From an uncultured Bacilli bacterium (lineage in GTDB: Bacteria; Bacillota_I; Bacilli_A; RF39; UBA660): DNA of 8,566 nt. How positions within the stretch are numbered: position 1 is the stretch's first letter; every line of letters starts with the position of its first letter. The position numbers and the translations under genes are program-made. The notes under the pieces were generated by a model that saw only the letters and a list, made by a program, of their open reading frames with translations, was not told where the DNA came from and did no database searches. Location of the stretch: contig CAKOLT010000032.1 in the NCBI GenBank assembly GCA_934096315.1, positions 1-8,566 of the forward strand, in the 5' to 3' direction. Shown piece by piece: positions 1-6,472 of this stretch.

Positions 1-336
1 TATTATTGGGATGGAAAAGTAGCAGTAATGTATCCATCTGATTATGGATATGCAGCGGGAGAGACATGTGCAACAGGAACTAATTTATACAATTATTCAA
101 CAAGTGGTTGTAAGAATACAGATTGGCTATGGTATACATCTGATCATCAGTGGTTTTTGTCGCCGAATTCGTCCGGCACTGACGTTGCGTTCAGTGTCGT
201 CACGATGGGCAACGTCAACAACTACGGCAACGTCGTCCTCAATGGGTGTTCCGTGCGTCCAGTCTTCTCCCTTAAACCAGAAGTAATAATAACCGAAGGA
301 GATGGCACTATAGATAATCCATATAGGGTAGAATAA
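1..336 (+). CDS. C-terminal part of a C-type-lectin-fold (DUF6273-like) surface protein, probable DGR target (5'-partial)
   Basis: The reading frame is open from base 1 and ends at the TAA at 334-336, giving 111 residues. The true start lies upstream of the window; the ATG at 28 is internal. The tail has the layout of DUF6273/formylglycine-generating-enzyme-like C-type lectin folds: MYPSDYGYA, then a Cys-containing loop (CATG...CKNTDW), then QWFLSP, a variable stretch, and the closing motif SVRPVFSL. It ends GDGTIDNPYRVE, a common end in secreted proteins of uncultured gut Firmicutes. Residues about 54-91 are encoded by a GC-rich block unlike the rest of the gene, described separately. Such proteins usually carry an N-terminal export signal, which cannot be seen here. 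The gene is convergent with a sortase gene and shares a terminator with it, but no LPXTG-like sorting motif is present at this C-terminus. Family placement is from motif recognition; the ligand is unknown. Confidence 0.75.
   Translation, partial: YYWDGKVAVMYPSDYGYAAGETCATGTNLYNYSTSGCKNTDWLWYTSDHQWFLSPNSSGTDVAFSVVTMGNVNNYGNVVLNGCSVRPVFSLKPEVIITEGDGTIDNPYRVE
160..273 (+). other. Probable DGR variable region (VR) at the 3' end of the lectin-fold gene
   Basis: Hand count gives 64 G/C in the 110 bases 161-270 (58%), while flanking coding DNA is around 30% or lower. In the 25 codons from 178 to 252, 16 end in C and five in T, including AAC, GAC, GTC, GGC, TAC, CTC and TCC. That is the pattern expected when AAC codons of a template repeat are diversified at adenines (A to N) and the third-position C is kept. 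The block sits where DGR variable regions sit in C-type lectin proteins: between the WFLSP segment and the conserved VRPVFSL strand (253-273), whose codons have few adenines and would resist mutagenesis. No template repeat, Avd or reverse transcriptase gene is in this window, so DGR membership is inferred. Confidence 0.7.
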
Positions 337-365
337 AAGAAACCAAAGGTGTGGTTTCTTTTATT
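332..365. terminator. Bidirectional intrinsic terminator between convergent genes
   Basis: A perfect 13-bp stem (332-344 with 353-365) encloses an 8-base loop (AAAGGTGT). The core is AAAGAAACC/GGTTTCTTT, flanked by A-rich sequence on the left and T-rich on the right, so it can stop transcription in both directions. It overlaps the stop codon of the lectin-fold gene and lies one base from the sortase stop codon at 367-369. DGR targets often have a hairpin downstream of the VR, but the convergent gene layout already explains this one as a terminator. Confidence 0.85.
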
Positions 366-366
366 G

Positions 367-1182
367 TTATCTTTTACTTAGTTTAATAAGTTTAGCTTGC
401 ATTACTACTTTTTCTTTATCATTGTAGCAGGTAGATAGGGTGAGTATTTTGTCATTAGTATTAACGTTTGTATTAAAGTTAAATGCACTTCTTGATATCA
501 TAGTTTCTAGGAATTTTTCGTACTCATTATCACTATAGAATGTTGTTTGTATATAGTCACTAGTGGTGGGTAGTTTATATACACTAAATACTTGCCATAG
601 GGTGTTTTCTTTTTCTGTAGATAGTTTGATAACATAGTTGTCTTTATTTTTATACCAACTACTTTTTAGTATGTTTTTAAGGGAAGAGAACATTGTTCCA
701 TCTAGTCTTCCATGTCCATAGAGAATAGTGTTTTTATCAAAATCTGTGTAGTTATTTCTATAGTCCATGAATATCCATCCTGCATCGTTATATGTTTTGT
801 TAAAAGAGTGTGTGAGGTAATATTCGTTATCATTTGTTTGGACAAATGGGTAATTGATATTAGTGCCATTTACTTGTATCCATCCTTTAACTTCTTTATT
901 TTTTTTCTTTAGGTCATTAAAGTCAACATCTATTAGATTCATTTTAATATAGTCCCAGTATGGATCTTCTTTGTTTTCTGGGGGATTAATGGTTTCTCCC
1001 TCACTAATTTCATTTATATTAACTTCATCACTTACGGTATTAATTATTTTATTTGTTTTTCTTCCGTCAAAGTACCATTTGACTATTTTAATTGAACATA
1101 ATATAAAGATCATAAGACATATTATTAAAAATAAAAATAAAATAATATTCTTCCATTTAATACGTATTTTCTTCTTTTTCAC
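367..1182 (-). CDS. Class B sortase
   Basis: A 271-residue cysteine transpeptidase of the class B sortase family. Such enzymes attach secreted proteins to the cell wall or link pilin-like subunits. Residues 13-33 form an N-terminal membrane anchor after a Lys-rich start; the catalytic domain begins near residue 85. Motifs seen: KGWIQVNGTNINYPFVQ (class B N-terminal strand), LYGHGRLDGTMF with catalytic His157, and TLSTC with catalytic Cys252. The position expected to hold the catalytic Arg, just before the last strand, is Lys258 (AAA codon, sequence EKVVMQAKL). The start is a GTG at 1180-1182, preceded by GGTGG with suitable spacing; an ATG slightly upstream is out of frame. The gene stands alone, convergent to the lectin-fold gene and divergent from the DUF2207 gene. 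No sorting-motif substrate is visible in the window. The family call is firm; the substrate is unknown. Confidence 0.92.
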   Translation of the reverse strand: MKKKKIRIKWKNIILFLFLIICLMIFILCSIKIVKWYFDGRKTNKIINTVSDEVNINEISEGETINPPENKEDPYWDYIKMNLIDVDFNDLKKKNKEVKGWIQVNGTNINYPFVQTNDNEYYLTHSFNKTYNDAGWIFMDYRNNYTDFDKNTILYGHGRLDGTMFSSLKNILKSSWYKNKDNYVIKLSTEKENTLWQVFSVYKLPTTSDYIQTTFYSDNEYEKFLETMISRSAFNFNTNVNTNDKILTLSTCYNDKEKVVMQAKLIKLSKR

Positions 1183-1277
1183 ACTACCACCATACTTATT
1201 TTAACAAAAATAAGTATAAAAGTCTACAAAAAAATAAAAAAATATGATATACTTATAATATAAAGAAGGAGACGGAT
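1183..1277. promoter_or_regulatory. Divergent intergenic promoter region (sortase / DUF2207 gene)
   Basis: These 95 bases must carry promoters for both directions. On the plus strand a perfect TATAAT (1254-1259) precedes the AAGGAG ribosome site (1266-1271), but no good -35 box lies 16-18 bases upstream and the leader would be only about a dozen bases. TATGAT at 1243-1248 is an alternative. On the minus strand TGTTAAAAT (extended -10, with TAAAAT at 1203 down to 1198) lies inside a palindrome. All hexamer calls are weak in such AT-rich DNA; only the overall role of the region is safe. Confidence 0.4.
1192..1217. repeat. Perfect 11-bp inverted repeat, possible operator
   Basis: ATACTTATTTT (1192-1202) and its exact complement AAAATAAGTAT (1207-1217) are separated by ACAA/AACA-type bases at 1203-1206. 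The half-motif ATACTTAT recurs at 1249-1256, overlapping the plus-strand TATAAT. The palindrome lies in the sortase leader, just upstream of its ribosome site, and has no adjacent T-run, so it is a poor terminator. A regulator-binding site acting on both divergent genes is a reasonable reading but unproven. Confidence 0.5.
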
Positions 1278-2969
1278 ATGAAAAAAATATTATTTACAGT
1301 ACTTTTATTTATCTTTACTTCAAGTGTTTATGCTAATGAAATTAATTCTATATCTGTAGATATGTATATTGATGAATATGGAAATGCTAATATAACTGAA
1401 GTATGGGATATGAATATTACTGAGGGTACGGAAGTGTATAAGCCTCTTGGTAATCTTGGGACTAGTGAAATAACTAATTTTAAGGTTAGTTTAAATGGAA
1501 GGACTTTTACTTATAAAGATCCATGGAATGTAAATGCTAGTTTTAATGAAAAAGCTTATAAGAATGGTATAAGTAGTGATAATGAGTTATGCTTTGGTAT
1601 GAGTAAAAAAGGGCATAATAAATATACTTTAACTTATGATATGTCTAATGTTATATATAATGTGGAAGATGCTCAATTTTTGTATTATAAGTTTATAAAT
1701 GATAAGATGGATCCAGCCCCTAGACATATAGAGTTTAGGATTAAGAGTTTTTATTCTTTTCCTGATACTTTAGAGGTATGGTCGTATGGATATAAGGGAT
1801 ATTCTTATGCGAAGGATGGGATTGTTCAGGCTTCTAATGAGAATGATTTTGATAGTTCTATGTATGGGGTAATACTTGTTAAATTTCCTGTAAATACGTT
1901 TATTACTGATAATTTTACTAGTAGTTATAGTACTTTTTCAGATGTATTAAATAAAGCTAAAGAGGGTACATTTGATTATGATTATAGTGATTATGGGTAT
2001 AGTTCTTCTGAGACTACTTTCTTTGATATAATGGTATCTATATTTTCAATAATTGCATGGATTGTTCCATTTTTAATAGTGTTTGGAATAGGGAAGGCTA
2101 TTAAGGGTAAGAATTATCAAAGGAAGAAAATAAGTTTAAAAGATGTTAATAATTTTAGAGATATACCTTGTAATAAAGATATATACTGTGCGTATTTCTT
2201 ATCTCAAGTATATAATATGGGAAAAGAGAGAAGTGATTTTCTTGGGGCATTACTTCTAAAATGGTTAAGAGATGGTCAGATAAAGTTAATTCAAAAAAAT
2301 GATAAGAAAATAATTGGTACAAAGGAGAATACATCTTTTGATTTAACCAAAGATTTAGTTACTGATAATAAGTATGAAGAGGAAATGTATAATATTTTAA
2401 GAAGTGCTAGTGGGGATAATATTCTTGAAGCAAAAGAGTTAGAGAAGTGGTGTAATAGGAATTATTCAAAGTATTTTAATTGGTTTGATAAAGTATTTAG
2501 CTATAAATTAAATGAATATAAAGATAGTAATCAGATATTAGATGATATGGTAGATGGAAAGATGAAAAAACATGTTTGTAGTAGTAGTTTACATGAAGAG
2601 GCTGTCCATTTACTTGGATTAAAGAAATTCTTGTTAGAATTTAGTAGTATGGATAAGAGAGAGATAAAAGAAGTACATTTATGGCAAGAGTATTTAATGT
2701 TTGCACAGATCTTAGGGATAGCAGATAAAGTTGCTAAACAGCTTAAGAAGTTATATCCTGAATTAACAGAACTTTCTGATAATAACTTTGATTTAAATAC
2801 CGTAATATTTATAAATTCAGTAGTGGATAGATCCTACTATGTTGCATCAAGTGCTAGAAGTGCTGCTAGAAGTGCAGCAGATAGTTATTCTTCTGGAGGA
2901 GGGGGATTCTCTTCTGGTGGAGGAGGTGGCGGTAGCTTCGGAGGTGGCTCTGGAGGAGGTTGCCGTTAA
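1278..2969 (+). CDS. DUF2207 family secreted/membrane protein with Gly-rich tail
   Basis: A 563-residue protein with the DUF2207 architecture; the family function is unknown. Residues 1-19 are a signal peptide (hydrophobic core LFTVLLFIFTS, likely cleavage after VYA). Residues about 20-230 form the extracytoplasmic domain (start SVDMYIDEYGNANITEVW). A Tyr/Ser/Asp-rich linker leads to one membrane helix at about 249-272. Residues about 285-500 are cytoplasmic and include LLLKWLRDGQI and the family hallmark EYLMFAQILGIADKV (471-485). The tail from about 538 is almost pure Gly/Ser/Phe and ends GGGCR. Many relatives have extra membrane helices in the middle of the cytoplasmic part; none is seen here, so this one appears single-pass after signal cleavage. 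Start ATG at 1278 follows AAGGAG with a six-base gap. It is the first gene of a four-gene plus-strand run. Confidence 0.88.
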   Translation: MKKILFTVLLFIFTSSVYANEINSISVDMYIDEYGNANITEVWDMNITEGTEVYKPLGNLGTSEITNFKVSLNGRTFTYKDPWNVNASFNEKAYKNGISSDNELCFGMSKKGHNKYTLTYDMSNVIYNVEDAQFLYYKFINDKMDPAPRHIEFRIKSFYSFPDTLEVWSYGYKGYSYAKDGIVQASNENDFDSSMYGVILVKFPVNTFITDNFTSSYSTFSDVLNKAKEGTFDYDYSDYGYSSSETTFFDIMVSIFSIIAWIVPFLIVFGIGKAIKGKNYQRKKISLKDVNNFRDIPCNKDIYCAYFLSQVYNMGKERSDFLGALLLKWLRDGQIKLIQKNDKKIIGTKENTSFDLTKDLVTDNKYEEEMYNILRSASGDNILEAKELEKWCNRNYSKYFNWFDKVFSYKLNEYKDSNQILDDMVDGKMKKHVCSSSLHEEAVHLLGLKKFLLEFSSMDKREIKEVHLWQEYLMFAQILGIADKVAKQLKKLYPELTELSDNNFDLNTVIFINSVVDRSYYVASSARSAARSAADSYSSGGGGFSSGGGGGGSFGGGSGGGCR

Positions 2970-2988
2970 TAATTAAATATAGTATAAT
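2960..2988 (+). promoter_or_regulatory. Possible internal promoter before the 159-residue membrane protein gene
   Basis: TTGCCG (2960-2965) and a perfect TATAAT (2983-2988) are 17 bases apart. The predicted start of transcription would fall on the ribosome site GGAGGA (2994-2999), leaving almost no leader, and the -35 lies inside the Gly-rich tail of the preceding gene. It could be chance. The 36-base gap between genes is otherwise compatible with simple operon read-through. Confidence 0.25.
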
Positions 2989-3005
2989 TATATGGAGGAA
3001 ATGTT

Positions 3006-3485
3006 ATGAAAGATAAAATAATAGATTTTATAAAAAAACATAAAGCAATATCAATAATATTGATTTTAGCTATAATATTATTTATAGTATTAGTATGTAT
3101 TTCTTTCTCCCTTTTATTTGGGGGAAGTAATAATTCTTATGGTGATAGGTTAGATGGAATAGATAAAGTTAAATTATCTAGTAAAAAACTTGCTAATATT
3201 GAGGATACTATAAGAAGTAATGATCAAGTAAAGGATGCAAATGTAAGACTTCAGGGAAGAGTTGTATATATAACTATAGACTTTATAAATGGGGTTACTG
3301 TAGATAAAGCTAAAGAAATAGCTAGTGCCTCTTTAAATGAGTTTTCAGAAGATGAAATAGCTTATTATGATTTTGAATATTTAATTAAAGAAGAAGCTAA
3401 CCCAGAAAATAGTGAGTATGTACCATTTGCTAAGGCTGCTACAAAGCATCCTAATAAGGAAGAAATTACCTGGACAAAAGACTAG
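3006..3485 (+). CDS. Small single-pass membrane protein, unknown function
   Basis: 159 residues, not assigned to a named family. Residues 1-13 are Lys-rich, residues 14-38 form one strong membrane helix, and the remainder is soluble and most likely outside the cell. The soluble part begins DRLDGIDKVKLSSKKLA and contains a beta-alpha-beta looking stretch: VKDANVRLQGRVVYITID (75-92), then a helix VDKAKEIASASLNEF (99-113). This superficially resembles small alpha/beta domains of Asp23/AmaP-like or BON-like proteins, but I do not claim homology. The acidic/Lys-rich C-terminus has no sorting signal. ATG at 3006 follows GGAGGA. The stop codon overlaps the ribosome site of the next gene (nine bases between the two reading frames), so translation with the downstream sensor protein is probably coupled and a shared role is plausible. 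Confidence 0.8.
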   Translation: MKDKIIDFIKKHKAISIILILAIILFIVLVCISFSLLFGGSNNSYGDRLDGIDKVKLSSKKLANIEDTIRSNDQVKDANVRLQGRVVYITIDFINGVTVDKAKEIASASLNEFSEDEIAYYDFEYLIKEEANPENSEYVPFAKAATKHPNKEEITWTKD

Positions 3486-3494
3486 GAGGATATC

Positions 3495-5528
3495 ATGAAG
3501 AAAAATAAATTAAATAAAATTGTAACCCTATCCGTTATAATAGTTATGATTATCGTGGCTCTTGCTATATTTATTTTAAACTATAGTAAAGATAGTTCTA
3601 GTTTTTCTCTTATAGAGAAGAAGTGGATAAGTGATAATGCTAATAATGTTATAGATGTAAGTGTATATAATGATGTACCAATATTTGGGGAAAATGGTAA
3701 TGGTATAATCTTTGATTATTTGAATAATTTTACGGATAAATATAATATTGATTTTAATAAGGTATCATATCTAAAAGATAGTGAGAAGAATTTTAAAGAT
3801 GTATCATTTAGAGTAATAAGTTCTCAGGAGAATTTAAATAAGAATGATATATTACTATATGAGGATGGGTATGTTTTAGTATCTAAGAAGGAAGAAGCTA
3901 ATATTAAAGATATTGCAGGCTCTAAAGTTGGAGTTTTAAAAGATGATTTAACTATAGTAACTAGTTATTTAAATAATATAGAGAAAGTATCATATACTCC
4001 TTATGATGATGTTAATAGTTTATTTAATTCTATTAATAGTGATGAAATAGATTATGTTGCAGTACCAAAGGTAGAAGCTTTAAATAAGATACTAGAAAAT
4101 AATTTAAATATAGTGTACCATATAAGTGGTTTAAATAAGAAATATATATTAGAAATAAATAAAAATAAGACTTTACTTAATATCATGAAGAAATATAATG
4201 AAATATATACAAAAGAGAACTATAATGAAGATTATAGAAATAACTTTTTAAAGACATTTTTCTTATATAAAAAGATATCTGAAGTAGAGCAAGCGGGATA
4301 TAATAGTAATTCATTTACTTATGGGTATGTAATTAATATGCCATATGAGAATACAGTTTCTAAGAAATTTGTGGGAACTTTGTCTAATTATTTAAGTGGG
4401 TTTGAACAGTTAGCAGATGTATCTTTTAAGGTAGTTGGGTATCCAAGTATTAAGGATTTAAAAAGAGCACTATCGCAAGGAGAAGTGGATGTTAGTTTTG
4501 CTAATTATAATTTAAATGGTTTAAATATAGATACTATAACTACTCCGCTGGTATTTGAAGAGAATATTGTAGTTTTAGCTACAGAACCATTTTCTATGAG
4601 TAATTTAAGGGTTTTAAGTGGTAAGAATGTTTCAGCGGTAGCTAATACTTATATAAGTGATTATTTAACTAGTTTATCTATTAAACATAGTGCTTATACT
4701 TCTACGGATACTTTACTTAAAAATACTTCTAAAGATACTATTTTAGTAGTGGATTATGAGACATATGAGTATTATGCTCATAATAAGTTTGAGAAGTTTA
4801 AAATTATATATAGTGAGGTACTTAAGGATGATTATAAGTTTGTAATTAGGGATGTTAATAAAAATAAGACTTTTGCAGAGTTATTTAAGTATTATGTATC
4901 ATCACTTGATTATAAAGATTATAAATATAAATATAATACAGATTATATATATAATACGGCTTCAAGTATAAGTAGTATTCTTAAATTCTTGATAATAGCT
5001 TTATCTGTAACTTTAATATTAGTAATAGCTTTATTAGTATTAGTTAAGAAGAAGAGTAGTAAGAAAAAAATTAGTAAAGAAGAGAAGTTTAAGTTTATAG
5101 ATGTAATGACTTCTTTAAAGAATAGAAATTATCTAAATTATAATATGAAGAAGTGGGATGATAATGTTATATATCCTCAAACTATAATAATAATAGATTT
5201 AAATAATATTAAATATATAAATGATTCTCATGGACATAGTGAAGGGGATACTGTTATTAAAAAAGCGGCTAGTATACTTATTGTAAATCAATTAGAAAAT
5301 AGTGATATAATTAGAACTGATGGTAATGAGTTTTTAATATATATGGTTGGGTATAAAGAAGATTATGTTATAGATTATATTAGAAAACTTACTAAAGCTT
5401 TAAAAGAGTTACCATATGGTTTTGGAGCCACTATGGGTTACAGTATGATTACTGATGATGTTAAGACAATAGATGACGCTATTAATGAGGCGACATTATC
5501 TATGAGAGAATCTAAAGAGAAGCAATAA
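3495..5528 (+). CDS. Membrane sensor protein: two solute-binding-like domains plus degenerate GGDEF domain
   Basis: 677 residues. Helix 1 is at about 9-29. Residues about 50-265 and 274-472 look like two successive periplasmic-binding (SBP_bac_3-like) domains; typical pieces are DIAGSKVGVLKDDLT (139-153), NSDEIDYVAVPK (181-192) and LKRALSQGEVDVSFANY (322-338). Helix 2 at about 496-517 leads to a cytoplasmic GGDEF-type domain (about 530-677). There the metal/nucleotide segment IIIIDLNNIKYINDSHGH...GD (564-585) is intact, with Asp568 in the first metal-binding position. The signature GG(D/E)EF is DGNEF (609-613): the first Gly is Asp and the catalytic acid is Asn. No RxxD inhibitory site precedes it. 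Diguanylate cyclase activity is therefore doubtful; a c-di-GMP or GTP-binding or signalling-scaffold role is possible. The ATG at 3495 follows AGGAGG, which overlaps the previous stop codon. The extracytoplasmic ligand is unknown. Confidence 0.82.
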   Translation: MKKNKLNKIVTLSVIIVMIIVALAIFILNYSKDSSSFSLIEKKWISDNANNVIDVSVYNDVPIFGENGNGIIFDYLNNFTDKYNIDFNKVSYLKDSEKNFKDVSFRVISSQENLNKNDILLYEDGYVLVSKKEEANIKDIAGSKVGVLKDDLTIVTSYLNNIEKVSYTPYDDVNSLFNSINSDEIDYVAVPKVEALNKILENNLNIVYHISGLNKKYILEINKNKTLLNIMKKYNEIYTKENYNEDYRNNFLKTFFLYKKISEVEQAGYNSNSFTYGYVINMPYENTVSKKFVGTLSNYLSGFEQLADVSFKVVGYPSIKDLKRALSQGEVDVSFANYNLNGLNIDTITTPLVFEENIVVLATEPFSMSNLRVLSGKNVSAVANTYISDYLTSLSIKHSAYTSTDTLLKNTSKDTILVVDYETYEYYAHNKFEKFKIIYSEVLKDDYKFVIRDVNKNKTFAELFKYYVSSLDYKDYKYKYNTDYIYNTASSISSILKFLIIALSVTLILVIALLVLVKKKSSKKKISKEEKFKFIDVMTSLKNRNYLNYNMKKWDDNVIYPQTIIIIDLNNIKYINDSHGHSEGDTVIKKAASILIVNQLENSDIIRTDGNEFLIYMVGYKEDYVIDYIRKLTKALKELPYGFGATMGYSMITDDVKTIDDAINEATLSMRESKEKQ

Positions 5529-5544
5529 AAGGGATGGAAAAAAG

Positions 5545-6363
5545 ATGAGGCAAAAAATAAAGAAATATATGAAAAAGATAATGGAATTATTTAGTAAACC
5601 TGAGTTAAGTATTTTACCGGGTAATATAGCATTTAACATAGTTTTAGCCTTTTTTCCTTTTCTTATATTAATTATTTTAATTGTTTCATCTTTTAAAGTT
5701 GATATAAATAGTGTTATTACTTTAATTAATAATTTTTTACCAGAGAAAGCTAGTGAACTAGTTATTGATATAATATCTGGTAAAGGGTTTGACTCCAATG
5801 TTGGTATATTTGTAGTTATTGGGTTAGTAATAGCTACAAATGGTACATACTCTATAATAACAGCATCCAATACCTTATATGGAATAAAAGAAAGTGATAT
5901 AATTAAAGATCGTATAAAATCTGTAATAATATTATTTATAATTCTTATATTATTTCTATTTTTAATAATAGTTCCTCTTTTCGGAGAGAAGATACTTGGT
6001 CTTATAAGGAATATAGATATATTTAAAAATATATTTCCACAGATAATATTTATATTTAAGCTTGTCCAGTGGCCAATAACATATTTAATTGTATACTTTA
6101 ATATTAAGTTAATATATGCAATTGCTCCTTCTAAGACTATAGAGAGTGAAACTACAAGTTATGGGGGAATGTTTACAACAGTGTTATGGATAATTAGTAC
6201 AATAATATTTAAATATTATCTATCATACTTTGCTAAATATGATATTATATATGGTAATTTATCTTCAATAATTATTCTTATGATATGGTTATATTTACTT
6301 GCTACAGTGTTTGTGTTAGGTATGGCAATAAATGTAAGTAAATATGAACATAAACATAAATAA
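5545..6363 (+). CDS. YihY/BrkB (UPF0761) family integral membrane protein
   Basis: 272 residues with about six membrane helices (near 28-50, 86-108, 126-146, 166-190, 209-228 and 239-262). Family hallmarks are LSILPGNIAFNIVLAFFPFL (21-40) at helix 1, GTYSIITASNTLYGI (100-114), and the closing IYGNLSSIIILMIWLYLLAT (235-254) followed by VFVLGMAIN. The family was once mislabelled ribonuclease BN; its true role is unsettled, and an envelope or transport function is usually assumed. The ATG at 5545 is 16 bases after the sensor gene's stop. Its ribosome site is weak (AGGGA about ten bases upstream), so coupling to upstream translation, or use of the internal Met9, cannot be excluded. The final residues are charged (YEHKHK). 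On the plus strand no T-tailed terminator follows; the hairpin right after the stop belongs to a minus-strand transcript. Confidence 0.9.
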   Translation: MRQKIKKYMKKIMELFSKPELSILPGNIAFNIVLAFFPFLILIILIVSSFKVDINSVITLINNFLPEKASELVIDIISGKGFDSNVGIFVVIGLVIATNGTYSIITASNTLYGIKESDIIKDRIKSVIILFIILILFLFLIIVPLFGEKILGLIRNIDIFKNIFPQIIFIFKLVQWPITYLIVYFNIKLIYAIAPSKTIESETTSYGGMFTTVLWIISTIIFKYYLSYFAKYDIIYGNLSSIIILMIWLYLLATVFVLGMAINVSKYEHKHK

Positions 6364-6398
6364 AAAAAGAGACTGTCCCCCTGAAGAACAGCCTCCTT
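6362..6398 (-). terminator. Intrinsic terminator of the minus-strand small RNA
   Basis: Read on the minus strand, AAGGAGGCUGU (6398-6388) pairs with ACAGUCUCUUU (6376-6366) over 11 pairs around an 11-base loop containing GGGGG, and is followed by more U's (6365-6362). Two positions that mismatch on the plus strand (A6372-C6392 and A6368-C6396) become U-G wobble pairs only in the minus-strand RNA. On the plus strand the hairpin is followed by A's, not T's. Both facts fix the direction as minus. Confidence 0.7.
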
Positions 6399-6466
6399 AA
6401 AAAGAATAAAAAGGGGTTGGCTAGTGTGATACTAGCACCAATTCGTCTGTAAAATTTGAATTGGTG
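6362..6466 (-). ncRNA. Candidate orphan small RNA, about 100 nt, antiparallel to its neighbours
   Basis: The minus strand carries every part of a stand-alone small RNA gene: promoter, structured body and terminator. From a predicted start near 6466 the RNA would form hairpin 1 (CACCAATTC, 13-base loop, GAATTGGTG; 6466 to 6436, nine pairs). Next comes hairpin 2 (GCTAGT, loop ATCAC, ACTAGC; 6436 to 6420, six pairs), which shares base 6436 with hairpin 1 and so may stack on it. A C-rich single-stranded linker (CAACCCC then U-rich, 6419-6399) precedes a terminator hairpin. No minus-strand gene lies downstream before the terminator, and no open reading frame with a start codon fits inside. It matches no RNA family I can name. 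The CCCC linker could pair with Shine-Dalgarno-like G-rich targets, or with the GGGGG loop of its own terminator; both ideas are inference. Confidence 0.6.
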
Positions 6467-6472
6467 ATTTAT

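Noticed and set aside
44..286. Alternative plus-strand frame overlapping the lectin-fold gene
   Set aside because: It is out of frame with the DUF6273-like motifs (MYPSDYGYA, WFLSP, VRPVFSL) and has no recognisable content.
332..365. Hairpin as the DGR-associated cruciform downstream of the variable region
   Set aside because: Its A-rich/T-rich flanks and its position exactly between two convergent stop codons are fully explained by a bidirectional terminator. A second role is possible but not needed.
712..1204. Two plus-strand open frames opposite the sortase gene
   Set aside because: They lie antisense to a sortase with intact catalytic His and Cys motifs and show no protein-like features or ribosome sites.
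5496..5870. Minus-strand open frame opposite the start of yihY
   Set aside because: The plus-strand gene has clear YihY family motifs; the opposite frame has a low-complexity Ile/Leu/Phe composition typical of antisense to a membrane protein.
6362..6398. Terminator for yihY on the plus strand
   Set aside because: On the plus strand the stem has two mismatches and is followed by A's, not T's; both features are right only for minus-strand RNA.
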